A stretch of DNA of 64,000 nucleotides. Source: Lachnospiraceae bacterium. GTDB lineage: Bacteria > Bacillota > Clostridia > Lachnospirales > Lachnospiraceae. Shown piece by piece: positions 15,601-23,427 of the stretch. How positions within the stretch are numbered: position 1 is the stretch's first letter; every line of letters starts with the position of its first letter. Where the stretch lies: positions 55,928-119,927 of the forward strand of contig QXXL01000008.1 in the NCBI GenBank assembly GCA_009911505.1. The letters run 5' to 3'. The notes beneath the pieces were generated by a model. That model had not been told where the DNA came from and did not search any database. It saw only the letters and a program-made list of their open reading frames with translations. Made by a program: the position numbers and the translations under genes.

Positions 15601-17280
15601 GTAATCACTGGTAAAGGAACCCGTTGCATCCGTAGTATAAGATGCCACCAGCTCATCGCCTTGGTAAAGTCCGTATACGGCTCCTGCCAGGCTGGCATCG
15701 CCCTGGGCATACCCGGTCTTACGGTCAGTCTTGGTCACTTCCACACGGAATTTCTTCAGGATATTAGTGAAGCTGCGCTTGGTAACAACATTCCACTGGA
15801 CAGGCGCCGTCTGGGAAGCCGGAACCACATACCGGACAGGAGTGTTGACCTCTTCCAATGTATAAGGCGTGTTTCCACTAACCAGAACATTCTCAAACCG
15901 TGCCACGCCGGATGCATCCGTCACTGCATATTCATCCACCGTCATACCGGACAGGGACGTGCCATACAGATGGAATGTCATGTCTTTCACAAACTTATCC
16001 TCCGATGTCTTGACCACCTCCAGCGAGCCGCGCCTGAGCTTATTATTAAAAGTGACAGTGGATGTCTTCCCGCTGACAATCGTGACTTTCTGGGATTTCT
16101 GTGGCTCATATCTGTCAATGTCCTTCTCCGTTACCGTATAAGTACCCGGCATAAGTTCGACATCCACTGTGCCATCCGCCTTTGTCTTGACCGTCTTATC
16201 CACGCCGTTGCCGGTGATATGGAAACTGATATTGGATACCACGCCGTCCTCCGATGTCTTCTTGATACGGCCAGTGCCATAAGTTTCCGTATCCAGCTTC
16301 ATATAAAATATAACCGGGTCGTCCGCGCCGCACAGCATCGTCTGGAAACCGACACGCCCCCAAATCAGCATATCATTGTTGACTCCCGGAATCTTCTTCT
16401 GCACGGTGAGCGCTACAGGGCTGGTAATCTTCTTATTACTGGTAAAGGTATACTTGTTCCCGCTGCGGCTCACTTTGATGCCGCTGCCACCGGAAAACTT
16501 AAGATCTGCCTTGGTCTTATTGGTATCCTTTAAGGTAATGGAATACTTTTTTGTTTCCGAATCATACTTCATGGTGTGGACCTGTGCGGAGCTGCTCCTG
16601 TCAGAAGCAAAACTGGGTATGGTGGCATGCTGTGCCATCTGGGCCAGGATCCAGTCATAACACTGCCTTGCCGGTCGCCCGTCAATCGTGCGCAGATAGT
16701 TGTCCGCACGAATCCCTGCCGGGCTGGCATGCAGATCCTGCGGGCTGGTCCGTAGCTGCTGCTGGTATTCCCACATCAGGATCTGTGTCGCAATGGCATA
16801 ATCATCCTCATTGGTTCCGGGAACCGGCGAAGCCTTGCCCGGCTGCCAGCCATAGACGCTGGTAAGCATGATGCCATACTGGGCAGCATAGGGCAGGTTC
16901 TGGAAATATGCATTGTTTTTCCCGCTCTGGGAGGTATATCCATTGGTGGAGGTTCCATAAGCAATGCCTGACTCCACACAGTACACCTGCCGTTCCTCTG
17001 AACCGTCCGAAATCATATATTTCTTCCGGGGATTCCCGCCTGAACTGGTCCTGACCGTCGTATTCCCATTGCTGTCATACACCAGGTAACTGTAACTGTC
17101 GGCCGAGTAATAGTAACCCCCGTCAGAACCTACAAAGTAATCCCCGTAATGGGAAGAAACCGTCTGCCCCTCAGACGGTGTAAAAGCAAAAACCGTTGTC
17201 GGCACAGCGCCAATAACGGTCAAAATAGAAAGGAACAGCGCCAGCAGACGCTTTCCTTTTTTCCTGAATAAATTTTTCAT
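12679..17280 (-). CDS. Giant sortase-anchored adhesin: thioester domain plus Cna-B repeats
   Basis: 1,533 residues from the ATG at 17280 (GGAAGG upstream). Signal peptide 1-33. Residues about 35-330 form a thioester domain: Cys101 (QVYCVESG) and Gln166 (YAIATQILMWE) are the pair that would form the internal thioester used to bind host or cell surfaces covalently. After it come about ten Cna-B/SpaA-type modules, recognisable by repeats such as GTYTVTEKDI, GRYVVHQTEG, GSYYLKEHST and GKYTVTEVED, interrupted by a very acidic segment near residue 700. The end has VPKTGD, a membrane helix and a basic tail, the signal for a sortase. The class B sortase at 4,063 is the likely partner. It probably mediates attachment or mating contact. 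Confidence 0.9.
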   Translation of the reverse strand: MKNLFRKKGKRLLALFLSILTVIGAVPTTVFAFTPSEGQTVSSHYGDYFVGSDGGYYYSADSYSYLVYDSNGNTTVRTSSGGNPRKKYMISDGSEERQVYCVESGIAYGTSTNGYTSQSGKNNAYFQNLPYAAQYGIMLTSVYGWQPGKASPVPGTNEDDYAIATQILMWEYQQQLRTSPQDLHASPAGIRADNYLRTIDGRPARQCYDWILAQMAQHATIPSFASDRSSSAQVHTMKYDSETKKYSITLKDTNKTKADLKFSGGSGIKVSRSGNKYTFTSNKKITSPVALTVQKKIPGVNNDMLIWGRVGFQTMLCGADDPVIFYMKLDTETYGTGRIKKTSEDGVVSNISFHITGNGVDKTVKTKADGTVDVELMPGTYTVTEKDIDRYEPQKSQKVTIVSGKTSTVTFNNKLRRGSLEVVKTSEDKFVKDMTFHLYGTSLSGMTVDEYAVTDASGVARFENVLVSGNTPYTLEEVNTPVRYVVPASQTAPVQWNVVTKRSFTNILKKFRVEVTKTDRKTGYAQGDASLAGAVYGLYQGDELVASYTTDATGSFTSDYFACGSNWTLREISPSEGYLLDETIYPIPADPGNYTVELNQIPIGVTEEVIMGRIRLVKHIDAELEDVEKVETPTEVQMENPSDSDSELTDAENAEAVQDVFMGSGGEALSRMELETDKSLTRETEEDNEAEEDADDGDSQTDMDEEQDEQQSPEEEEPAEDTELETEPEEDPYTPVPVPIEDIEASKTGGIIEQPEEGAKFQIYLASAGSYDAAREEERDILTTDADGFAVSKDLPYGRYVVHQTEGMEGQAFIPDFIVYIRTNDQTYSYILNNTTQSSFIRVEKHDAETGKIIPAAGVGFQIRDLSTGDLIEETIYYPTPVTINTFFTNEEGWMMLPYELPHGQYELIEVETCYGYVLDSEPVPFTVDGTQDVVVVEKHNMPQKGRIVVSKTGEVFASVTTSDGADKDGVETVYQPVYEIRSMEGAEYEIRAAEDIYTPDGTLRTAKGEVVDTVTTGSEGTVSSKELYLGKYEVIEIKAPCGMVLNKEPHQVELVYAGQEIDLTETEAGVYNERQKVELGLEKTMELNEEFGIGSNNELANVTFGLYAAEDLTAEDGSVIPVGGLLEVVSVDAEGRGIAQTDLPFGSYYLKEHSTDAHYILSGDEYPVEFEYGDPETAVVTIAANDGEPVVNELIYGSISGKKLDEDGEGLGGAKIGLFAPSVEEFTEENAVLVTTSEEDGSFQFEDVPYGLWIIREISQPEGFVLCTELFSVAVNEDEQVIEVEITNEFIRGNLHLTKFDKDYPENKLSGAVFEVYRDTNGNKKLDKKDELLGTMEETKKGQYEMRDLLYGGVLVKEKVAPDGFYLDENVYYAMIDTDGKTYEIENEAGKGFYNQAHKGNLKIVKTSSDGRVEGFSFRVVGDNYDKTFRTDARGEIFIEGLRVGKYTVTEVEDSVSAGYRCPDPVTVELVVDETLTVNVHNDKITVDVPKTGDTFNLWLWLGLMAAGGGGAGVCAYRLRKHRKGRRSQGRR

Positions 17281-17311
17281 ATAGTAAACCTTCCTTTCAT
17301 TTTGGGCACAA

Positions 17312-17341
17312 AAAAAAGCTCCCCACATATATAGGGAGCCT
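17312..17341 (-). terminator. Intrinsic terminator upstream of the adhesin
   Basis: Minus strand GGCTCCCT...GGGGAGC followed by T8. It ends transcripts coming from the lipoprotein gene, so the adhesin needs its own promoter or read-through. Confidence 0.75.
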
Positions 17342-17372
17342 GGTTTTGGCCTATTTGGTTTTCATACTGGTA

Positions 17373-18185
17373 CTAATATAAGAAATAAAATGTATAGCTT
17401 CCCCCGCCATTATCCTGCACATAAATCGTAAAGCTGGTTAACTGTGCTCCTCCGTAAGAGGTAATCACAGAGGGCATAGAAGCCACATAATCTTTCAGCG
17501 CCCGTTTCAGGCTTTCCCCTTGAAAGGATTCGGACGCTGTGACTGGGGCTGCCCAGGAACAGGTGTCCGGTGTGCAGGGGATGCCGTCATCCTCCGTAAT
17601 ATGCGTAAGCCCCATGGACTGCCCAATGGCAATCAGCTCTGCCCGAATGGCATTCGTATCAAACGCATAGTCATAGATGGTTTTCTGGACTTCCTGTACG
17701 GCGGGCGGCTGTTCCGGTTCTGGCTCTGGAACAGCCGGTTCTTCCGGAACAACCGGTTCTGGTTCCGGCTCCGGCGGCTGTGTTACTGCAGGCTCCTCGG
17801 CTGGCTGTGCCGCAGGCTCTTCTGCGGGTGTTTCTGGTTCTTCTGTCTTTTTGGCAGACTCATCCTGGTTTTGCCCCGATGCCGCGACCGGCGTCTGGGA
17901 ATCTCCTCCTGACTGATGCTTCACAGGAGCATTTTCAGCTTGTTCCTGATGAGGAACCGGAGTCCCGTTTCCTTTTCCCGTTTCCTTTTCATCCTTGCCC
18001 GGGCTATCGTCCAGCTTTTGACCTTCTGCCTGGCTTTGGGAATCAATTTTGAGGATATCCGCAAATTCCAGGAGCCGGGTACCTTTAATTTCTGAAGACA
18101 CAGGGGTTTCCGATGAGTCTGATGCGGCGCATGCGCCAAGAAGCAATGTTCCCAGTAATAAAATAAATACACGAAGTTTTTTCAT
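17373..18185 (-). CDS. Lipoprotein with Pro/Glu-rich stalk
   Basis: 270 residues. Lipobox LLGAC with the lipidated Cys at about residue 19. A long hydrophilic stretch and a Pro-Glu-Pro stalk (about residues 110-170) hold a compact C-terminal domain of about 100 residues (IYDYAFDTNAIRAELIAIG..., ending GGGSYTFYFLY). That domain contains a Cys pair (IPCTPDTCSW) and may bind a ligand or another surface protein. It is located between the S1 protein and the adhesin. No family recognised. It may serve in mating contact or exclusion, as lipoproteins of other conjugative elements do. Confidence 0.75.
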   Translation of the reverse strand: MKKLRVFILLLGTLLLGACAASDSSETPVSSEIKGTRLLEFADILKIDSQSQAEGQKLDDSPGKDEKETGKGNGTPVPHQEQAENAPVKHQSGGDSQTPVAASGQNQDESAKKTEEPETPAEEPAAQPAEEPAVTQPPEPEPEPVVPEEPAVPEPEPEQPPAVQEVQKTIYDYAFDTNAIRAELIAIGQSMGLTHITEDDGIPCTPDTCSWAAPVTASESFQGESLKRALKDYVASMPSVITSYGGAQLTSFTIYVQDNGGGSYTFYFLY

Positions 18186-18194
18186 AATGCATTC

Positions 18195-18237
18195 CTCCAG
18201 TCATTGTTTTACTTATATTACACGATATGGACTGGAG
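18195..18237 (-). promoter_or_regulatory. Inverted repeat covering the lipoprotein ribosome binding site
   Basis: CTCCAGTC (18195-18202) is the exact complement of GACTGGAG (18230-18237). On the minus transcript the downstream arm contains the GGAGG site of the lipoprotein gene, so folding would hide it. Confidence 0.4.
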
Positions 18238-18248
18238 AAATACAACGA

Positions 18249-18671
18249 TTATCCCGCAATCTTATAAAAACCACGATCCGCCTCATCGACACACCGGTCG
18301 AGGATTTCGTAAAAACGCTGCGGAACCATCTCCGTATCCAGCCAGTGTGTTGCACGGTAGGAATAGCACCCAACTTCATCGTTGATGGCATGGCTTCCGA
18401 GGATACTCCTCAGATTCAGTTCATTGGCCGCCTGCCACTGTTTTTCCGTTCCTGGCTTCGTAAGTGACTTAGCCAGACAGAACACCATCAGTGGATGCAG
18501 CTCCGAAAAAGAAACCTGCAGAAAGTAGCCGCGGTAATCTGCTATAAGGGAAGCACCATCCTCATCCACAGCGCCAAGCTGTGCCAGAACCATATTACGG
18601 GTATGTACAGCAACCTCCCTGCGGCGCTGCTGTTTGGCAGCGCTCAGGTCGCAATGGGTCATCGCCCTCAC
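18249..18671 (-). CDS. Conserved-looking element protein, unknown function
   Basis: 140 residues, soluble. The N-terminus is basic (AAKQQRRREVAVHTRNMVLAQLG); the middle has ADYRGYFLQVSFSELHPLMVFCLAKSL; the C-terminus has HAINDEVGCYSYRATHWLDTE and ends GFYKIAG. No motif or family is recognised. It sits between the S1-domain gene and the lipoprotein gene in the element's minus-strand cluster, with GGAGG upstream. A cytoplasmic accessory role in transfer is possible but unsupported. Confidence 0.65.
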   Translation of the reverse strand: MRAMTHCDLSAAKQQRRREVAVHTRNMVLAQLGAVDEDGASLIADYRGYFLQVSFSELHPLMVFCLAKSLTKPGTEKQWQAANELNLRSILGSHAINDEVGCYSYRATHWLDTEMVPQRFYEILDRCVDEADRGFYKIAG

Positions 18672-18702
18672 CTCCTTTCTTAATGAATCTCATGAAAAGC
18701 CG

Positions 18703-20073
18703 TTACCTGGCCGTGGCAATATGGGTAATCGCTCCCCATATCCGGTTGGAGTCGTTGTTGATCCCCAGGATACGGACGGTCACGCGGGATCCCCTTGGCG
18801 GCCTGCCGCGCTTCGGATAACTGCAGAGGCAGTCGATGCCCCCGTCCAGAGCCACGAACACGCCGTTGGTGTCCACCATACTGACCGTACCCACATAACG
18901 GTTGCCCACAGAATATCTGCGCAGTGCCTTCTCATAGGGATTCTCTCCCGCCTGCTTCACGGAAGCCTTTACCTTTATCTGGCTTCGGTCAGTCCTGTCC
19001 ACTTCCAGCACTTTCACCAGGATGCGCTGCCCCGGCTGGAAATATGCCGCCGCATCCATCCATCTCTGGTAACTCAGTTCCCGCAGGGGGATGTAAACCT
19101 CCAGACCGAACAGATCCACGAAAATGCCGGCACGGATCACCGATACGATGCGTGCTTCTGCGCACACGCCGGAATACAGAAAGTTGTTCCCCTCCCGGTC
19201 AGTACTGAGATAATAAGCCTTCCTCTTTGCCTTCATCGCCTCCATGCGGCTCGCTGCCGCAATACCGGATGCCGGGTCAGTTCCCTTGACGATATAATCC
19301 ACCTCTGCACCCAGACGCTTGGTAAGCATATAATGCAGCACGTCCTCCGGAAGCCTTCCGCGATAATCCGCAGGTGGCTCCACTGCTTCCTCTGCAGGAA
19401 TGATGACTTTGAACTCACCGTGGTAAATGACTGCGAAAGAACAGGATTGGTTGTCCTCGGAGCGCTCCACACCCTGGATGGTCCCAGTCAGGATACGACC
19501 GGTTTTCTGGGATTCCAGTAAATCCAGCAGATCGTTTTTCGCTTTTTCCGCATCCGTTTCGACGCTGAGCTGGCCGTCAATGGTCAACACTGGCGAAGTC
19601 GGTCTGGGAGAGGCACGTTTTCTCCTTGGCTTAGGCGTCTCTTTTTCACCGGAACCTGCCTCTGTGTCAGACTGGTTCTGTTTCCCGTCGGTCTTCCTGC
19701 TTCCGCGGGTTCTTTTCGGTTTTTCCGGTTCAGTCTGGGGAGACTCCTCTTTTCCTGACTCTCCGCTTAATGAATTCTCTGAAGATGTGCCCTCTCCGGC
19801 TGTTTCTGTATCAGTCTGGGACAGTTCCGCGTCTTCAGGCTCCGAAAGCGGCCGGCCATCGGCCCATTCCGCTTCAGTCTGTGATACAGGCTCATCTCCA
19901 GACTCTGTATCCTGAAATACAGAAATCTCTGTGTCAGTCTGAGGCAGTTCTGTATCCGGCGGATCGCCTTCGGGTCCGGGCATCTCCTCAAGCTCCGGGT
20001 TCACCCCAGTCTGTGGTATCGCTCCCTGTAAGTTTTCCTCTTCAGGGAGCAGTTCTTTTTTCTTAGCTGCCAT
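18703..20073 (-). CDS. S1 RNA-binding domain protein of the conjugative element
   Basis: 456 residues. The first about 190 are low-complexity, acidic then basic (TDTE..., KPKRTRGSRKTDGKQ), so likely disordered. Three OB/S1-type modules follow: about 195-260 (GRILTGTIQGVE...), about 300-375 (YSGVCAEARIVSVIRAGIFVDLFGLEVYIPLRELSYQRW) and about 385-450 (GNRYVGTVSMVDTNGVFVALDGGIDCLCSYP). S1 modules bind RNA or single-stranded DNA. Such proteins are common next to VirD4 in Clostridia ICEs, where their role is not settled; binding the transferred strand is one possibility. Confidence 0.8.
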   Translation of the reverse strand: MAAKKKELLPEEENLQGAIPQTGVNPELEEMPGPEGDPPDTELPQTDTEISVFQDTESGDEPVSQTEAEWADGRPLSEPEDAELSQTDTETAGEGTSSENSLSGESGKEESPQTEPEKPKRTRGSRKTDGKQNQSDTEAGSGEKETPKPRRKRASPRPTSPVLTIDGQLSVETDAEKAKNDLLDLLESQKTGRILTGTIQGVERSEDNQSCSFAVIYHGEFKVIIPAEEAVEPPADYRGRLPEDVLHYMLTKRLGAEVDYIVKGTDPASGIAAASRMEAMKAKRKAYYLSTDREGNNFLYSGVCAEARIVSVIRAGIFVDLFGLEVYIPLRELSYQRWMDAAAYFQPGQRILVKVLEVDRTDRSQIKVKASVKQAGENPYEKALRRYSVGNRYVGTVSMVDTNGVFVALDGGIDCLCSYPKRGRPPRGSRVTVRILGINNDSNRIWGAITHIATAR

Positions 20074-20104
20074 AATTTCGTACCTCCTTGTTTAAATATG
20101 AGTA

Positions 20105-20132
20105 TAAAAAACATCTCCTGTCACAGAGATGC
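20105..20132 (-). terminator. Intrinsic terminator after virD4
   Basis: Minus strand CATCTC TGTGACAG GAGATG followed by T6. It lies between the coupling-protein gene and the S1 gene; the rest of 20,133-20,209 shows nothing clear. Confidence 0.72.
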
Positions 20133-20209
20133 TCTTTTGACACGCAATCGCTTTGCTGAAAAGTTTTTCTTAATCCAGTAAAATTTCCATGTAAAACATT
20201 TAATGATTC

Positions 20210-22090
20210 TTAAAATCCATCCGGCGGCTTTGCCGAACTGTAAAGGCTTTTCCGGCGTGCCGGCTTTTTCTCTGGAGCCTTTTCCGGCTCCGTTTCCGGT
20301 ACTGGGGCAGGTTCCGGTATGACCGGCATAGCAAACACTGCCGCAGGACTGTATTCCATGATGGATGTCCGGTCAATCTCCCTTGACATCGGGTGTTTCG
20401 TAAAATCCAGTTTCCCAAGCTTTAAGAGGTTACAGCCCCGTATGACACAGAGCATCTCCTCATTCGGGAGCCGCAGCACCTCATCCGGTGTCAGCAGCCG
20501 CCGTTTCCCCTGCCCCTGGGTCTGGCGGTACTGGGGGATGACCTGCGCAACCGCTATGGTCTGGCGCACCGTCATGGTGGAGTCCACCTGCACGGACATG
20601 TCGCCCGACCTGGCCGAGATATACTCCGCCGTCACCTCATCCGTACACCCAAGCATCAGCTGGATGTCGCAGTTGCCGATAATCTCGGCCCAAAGGTTGT
20701 TTGGATACCGGTTCTGAAGCTGGCCCAGGCTCTGCACCGCCAGCATGACCCGGATGTCCCGTGAACGGACGACCGAAAGGGATCTTGCAAAATCCGAGCC
20801 GTCTTCCGCCCCGCCAATCCTGCCCACATTGTTAAACTCATCCAGGATTAAGTTTACCGGCACGTCGCAGCGGCCGCCTGGCTGGCTGTCTGCATACCGG
20901 ATAAGCCGGATGAACATGAACGAAAAAAAGAGCGACGACAGGAACGCCATGGTGGCATCCTGGTCGCTCAGCACAATATAATAAGCGCACCTGCGTCTGG
21001 CAGGGGAAGTCAGGTCGATGTCAGACTGACTTGTGATCCGCTGCACCGCCTGGTTCTGCAGCACCTGCAGCCTCGTGCCGAGTCCTAATATGATTCCGGA
21101 TTTCACGGTGTCGCTGGACTGAGCAAATAAATTAAACGGCGCCCTCGCCGGATGGTCAAACGGAAGCTTGTCGAACATTGCCACGAGCTGCCGCTCGCTG
21201 TTCTGGGTCAGGAGCTGGTACACTGCCGTAAGGTGCTTCATGTCCTGGCTGCGGGTCCTGTCCTGGTCTACCAGCAGAATCAAAGCTTTTAACAGATTCC
21301 CTTCGCCGTTATCCCAGAAATGGTCGCCCTTGCCGGAGCTGGTATTGCCGATGATAACATTGGTCAGCACCTGCGCCATCAGGGTATCCCCGTTCAAGTC
21401 TGACATGCAGTTCCAGGAATCCCCATGCTCCGGCGTGACCAGGTTAAAGATCTTCACCTCATAGCCTGCTTTACGGTACATCTCGGACGTATCCGCATAC
21501 AGCTCCGCCTTACTGTCGGTAATAATCACAGACTCACCACGCTTCAACGCCTGGAACAGCGCATTCCGGATAACAGCGCGGGATTTCATGGTACCGGACG
21601 CACCGAAGATGGCGATATGCCGATTGAGTCTGGTGTCTCTCGGCATACAGACCGCTTTCCCCTTATACTCACCCAGGATCGTCCCTTCGGCCTTCTCTAC
21701 GGAAGACACCTCCAGCACCTCCCGCATTTCTTTTTCCTCCATCCAGGAAGCAGTCCCATAAATCCCGGTCTTGCTTTTGGTGAACCCTCTGGGATCATAA
21801 GTCTTTCCATCAAACTTATCGTGAAGCTTCACATAAGCAAAGACCCCTCCGCCAATAGCCAACAGACCAAGCAGCCCTTTCAGCCCGTCCGGGGTAAAAG
21901 CCATCGGGTAACAGACGATGGGATTCCAGCTGACCGGCTTCATGGCCATACTGCCGGCAAGCCCATCCGCCTGCATCCATGCTGCATAGTTTTTAAACAA
22001 CTGGCCAAACATCCCTCCAAGATAAAAAAACGCTGCGCATCCCAGTATGACAGCTGCGGCAATGGCTGCCTTTCTTTTTTTATCCCCCAA
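20210..22090 (-). CDS. virD4: VirD4/TraG-type conjugative coupling protein
   Basis: 626 residues from a TTG at 22090, chosen for the AGGAGG six bases before; an upstream TTG would add 8 residues. Two N-terminal membrane helices (about 8-28 and 72-88) precede the ATPase domain: Walker A GASGTMKS (about 163-170) and Walker B LILDEFNNVG. GASGTMKS keeps the fold although the lysine is preceded by Met rather than Gly. VirD4 proteins recruit the relaxosome and pump the DNA strand to the type IV channel. The C-terminal tail is Pro/Glu-rich. It overlaps the preceding gene by 11 bases. Confidence 0.93.
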   Translation of the reverse strand: MGDKKRKAAIAAAVILGCAAFFYLGGMFGQLFKNYAAWMQADGLAGSMAMKPVSWNPIVCYPMAFTPDGLKGLLGLLAIGGGVFAYVKLHDKFDGKTYDPRGFTKSKTGIYGTASWMEEKEMREVLEVSSVEKAEGTILGEYKGKAVCMPRDTRLNRHIAIFGASGTMKSRAVIRNALFQALKRGESVIITDSKAELYADTSEMYRKAGYEVKIFNLVTPEHGDSWNCMSDLNGDTLMAQVLTNVIIGNTSSGKGDHFWDNGEGNLLKALILLVDQDRTRSQDMKHLTAVYQLLTQNSERQLVAMFDKLPFDHPARAPFNLFAQSSDTVKSGIILGLGTRLQVLQNQAVQRITSQSDIDLTSPARRRCAYYIVLSDQDATMAFLSSLFFSFMFIRLIRYADSQPGGRCDVPVNLILDEFNNVGRIGGAEDGSDFARSLSVVRSRDIRVMLAVQSLGQLQNRYPNNLWAEIIGNCDIQLMLGCTDEVTAEYISARSGDMSVQVDSTMTVRQTIAVAQVIPQYRQTQGQGKRRLLTPDEVLRLPNEEMLCVIRGCNLLKLGKLDFTKHPMSREIDRTSIMEYSPAAVFAMPVIPEPAPVPETEPEKAPEKKPARRKSLYSSAKPPDGF

Positions 22091-23234
22091 ATAAATTCCT
22101 CCTTTCCGAACCAAGTTCTGCTTCCACTACATCCATGTCTATCGTCTTGATTCCTGCCAGCTGATCCATATATTCCTGCAGAAAATGTGTCTGGTGAGGA
22201 TAGCACAGGATTTCAAAACTCCCATCCTGGTTCTGGATTCCTTCCCGGAAACGAATGAGTCTTGCAATGTCACCATCCAGATGAGACAAAATATAGACAC
22301 CGCCTACACAGGCATCATATTCAAAAAGCCCTTTATCAAAAGATCTGTCTTCCGGCTCGAACAACAAATCAAGCAGTTTTTCTTTCCAGTCTGGGACAGA
22401 CAGAAGATGCAGCTGGCGAATGCCTCTCTCATCCAATGGCACAAAATGAATATGGCGGTAGATGGAATCAAACCGGAACTCAAGCCTTCGGCTTCTATCC
22501 GACTCCAGCAATGTCTTCAGGGCAGTTTCCTCAGACTCGCCAAAAAGTACGGCTGAATCAATCCGATCCGTGCCGGCATTCAGGCGGCCGACTTCAATCA
22601 AATTATGCAGTGCCTTAAATTCCCCCATCCCGCTCCATTTCATCGCAGCTGCGCGTGTATTATAAACTGCATAACATCTGCCACAGGAAAAAATGGCCCC
22701 GACCATCCGGGTAAACATGGTTTTATTCATCTCAGTCTGCCCAATCTTTTTAATATCCTTCGCAAGATAAAACGAACCGCTGTCCGGTATGACAGATAAG
22801 CGTTCATTGTTTTGCAGAGCCGGAAGCCAATAAGGCCGTGACTCTATCCCTGCCCGTATACATAACATTACAGCTTCTGATACCCTGTGGTTCCTCTCCC
22901 TGTGAGCCGAATCCCCAGGGAAACGGTGGTTCCAGAAAGCCTCCATATAATACCGGGAAGCTTCTGGGTGAACCCAATTCAATATGGGAAGAGCCGCCTT
23001 ATACAGACGGACTGTTTTAAAACTGCTTCTCCCAGTAACCGTCAGGATGCGGCAGGTCATTTCCATTTCAGTCTGGGGATTTCGGACTGTCTGCGGCATG
23101 GAAAGTTTCGTTACCAGCACCTTCAGAACACGTTCATTCCCAAGCAGCCCGAGCGAACGAAACGGAAACTCCCCCACAACGGAAAGCAGTGTGATGAGCT
23201 GCCAGACCTGACTGCCCGGGCGGAAATGCAGCAT
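22080..23234 (-). CDS. Hypothetical protein with N-terminal winged-helix-like region
   Basis: 384 residues from the ATG at 23234, preceded by GGAGGAG. A longer frame starts at 23327 but lacks such a site and would overlap the small gene upstream. The first 80 residues (QVWQLITLLSVVGEFPFRSLGLLGN...) look like a winged helix, as in replication-relaxation (Replic_Relax) proteins of plasmids. The rest contains CGRCYAVYNTRAAAMKWSG and GGVYILSHLDGDIARLI. The gene is directly upstream of virD4. It is a candidate for DNA processing in an element where no standard relaxase is visible; this is inference. Confidence 0.6.
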   Translation of the reverse strand: MLHFRPGSQVWQLITLLSVVGEFPFRSLGLLGNERVLKVLVTKLSMPQTVRNPQTEMEMTCRILTVTGRSSFKTVRLYKAALPILNWVHPEASRYYMEAFWNHRFPGDSAHRERNHRVSEAVMLCIRAGIESRPYWLPALQNNERLSVIPDSGSFYLAKDIKKIGQTEMNKTMFTRMVGAIFSCGRCYAVYNTRAAAMKWSGMGEFKALHNLIEVGRLNAGTDRIDSAVLFGESEETALKTLLESDRSRRLEFRFDSIYRHIHFVPLDERGIRQLHLLSVPDWKEKLLDLLFEPEDRSFDKGLFEYDACVGGVYILSHLDGDIARLIRFREGIQNQDGSFEILCYPHQTHFLQEYMDQLAGIKTIDMDVVEAELGSERRNLFGG

Positions 23235-23235
23235 C

Positions 23236-23427
23236 TCACACTCCTCCCGATTTGAGGATTTTTCCGACAACGTGACTGCTCTCTTTGTCGGATTTTCCTG
23301 CATAGTGCCGCCCCCAAACCGCAGCAATACCGGGCGTTTTACGCCATTTAGAAGATATGTATTTTGTATAGGCAGGAATCTGTCCGTTTTTACATATGTT
23401 TTTCCAACTGTTTTTACCTTTTTTCAT
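23236..23427 (-). CDS. Small basic protein filling the gap between two transfer genes
   Basis: 63 residues, Lys-rich (MKKGKNSWKNICKNGQ...), with GGGGGTGG upstream. It overlaps the end of the preceding gene by 14 bases and its TGA ends one base before the next start, so it is packed like a true gene. No homology recognised. Its charge suggests binding to DNA or RNA. Confidence 0.6.
   Translation of the reverse strand: MKKGKNSWKNICKNGQIPAYTKYISSKWRKTPGIAAVWGRHYAGKSDKESSHVVGKILKSGGV

Noticed and set aside
13804..16533. Long open frames on the plus strand opposite the adhesin gene
   Set aside because: They are mirror frames of the repetitive Cna-B coding sequence; no ribosome binding site and no sensible protein.
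12679..17280. CRISPR-like repetition
   Set aside because: Repeats are Cna-B protein modules of varying sequence, not short identical repeats with spacers. No array found elsewhere.
20133..20209. Possible oriT near virD4
   Set aside because: Only short unrelated inverted repeats; no nic-site motif I can recognise.
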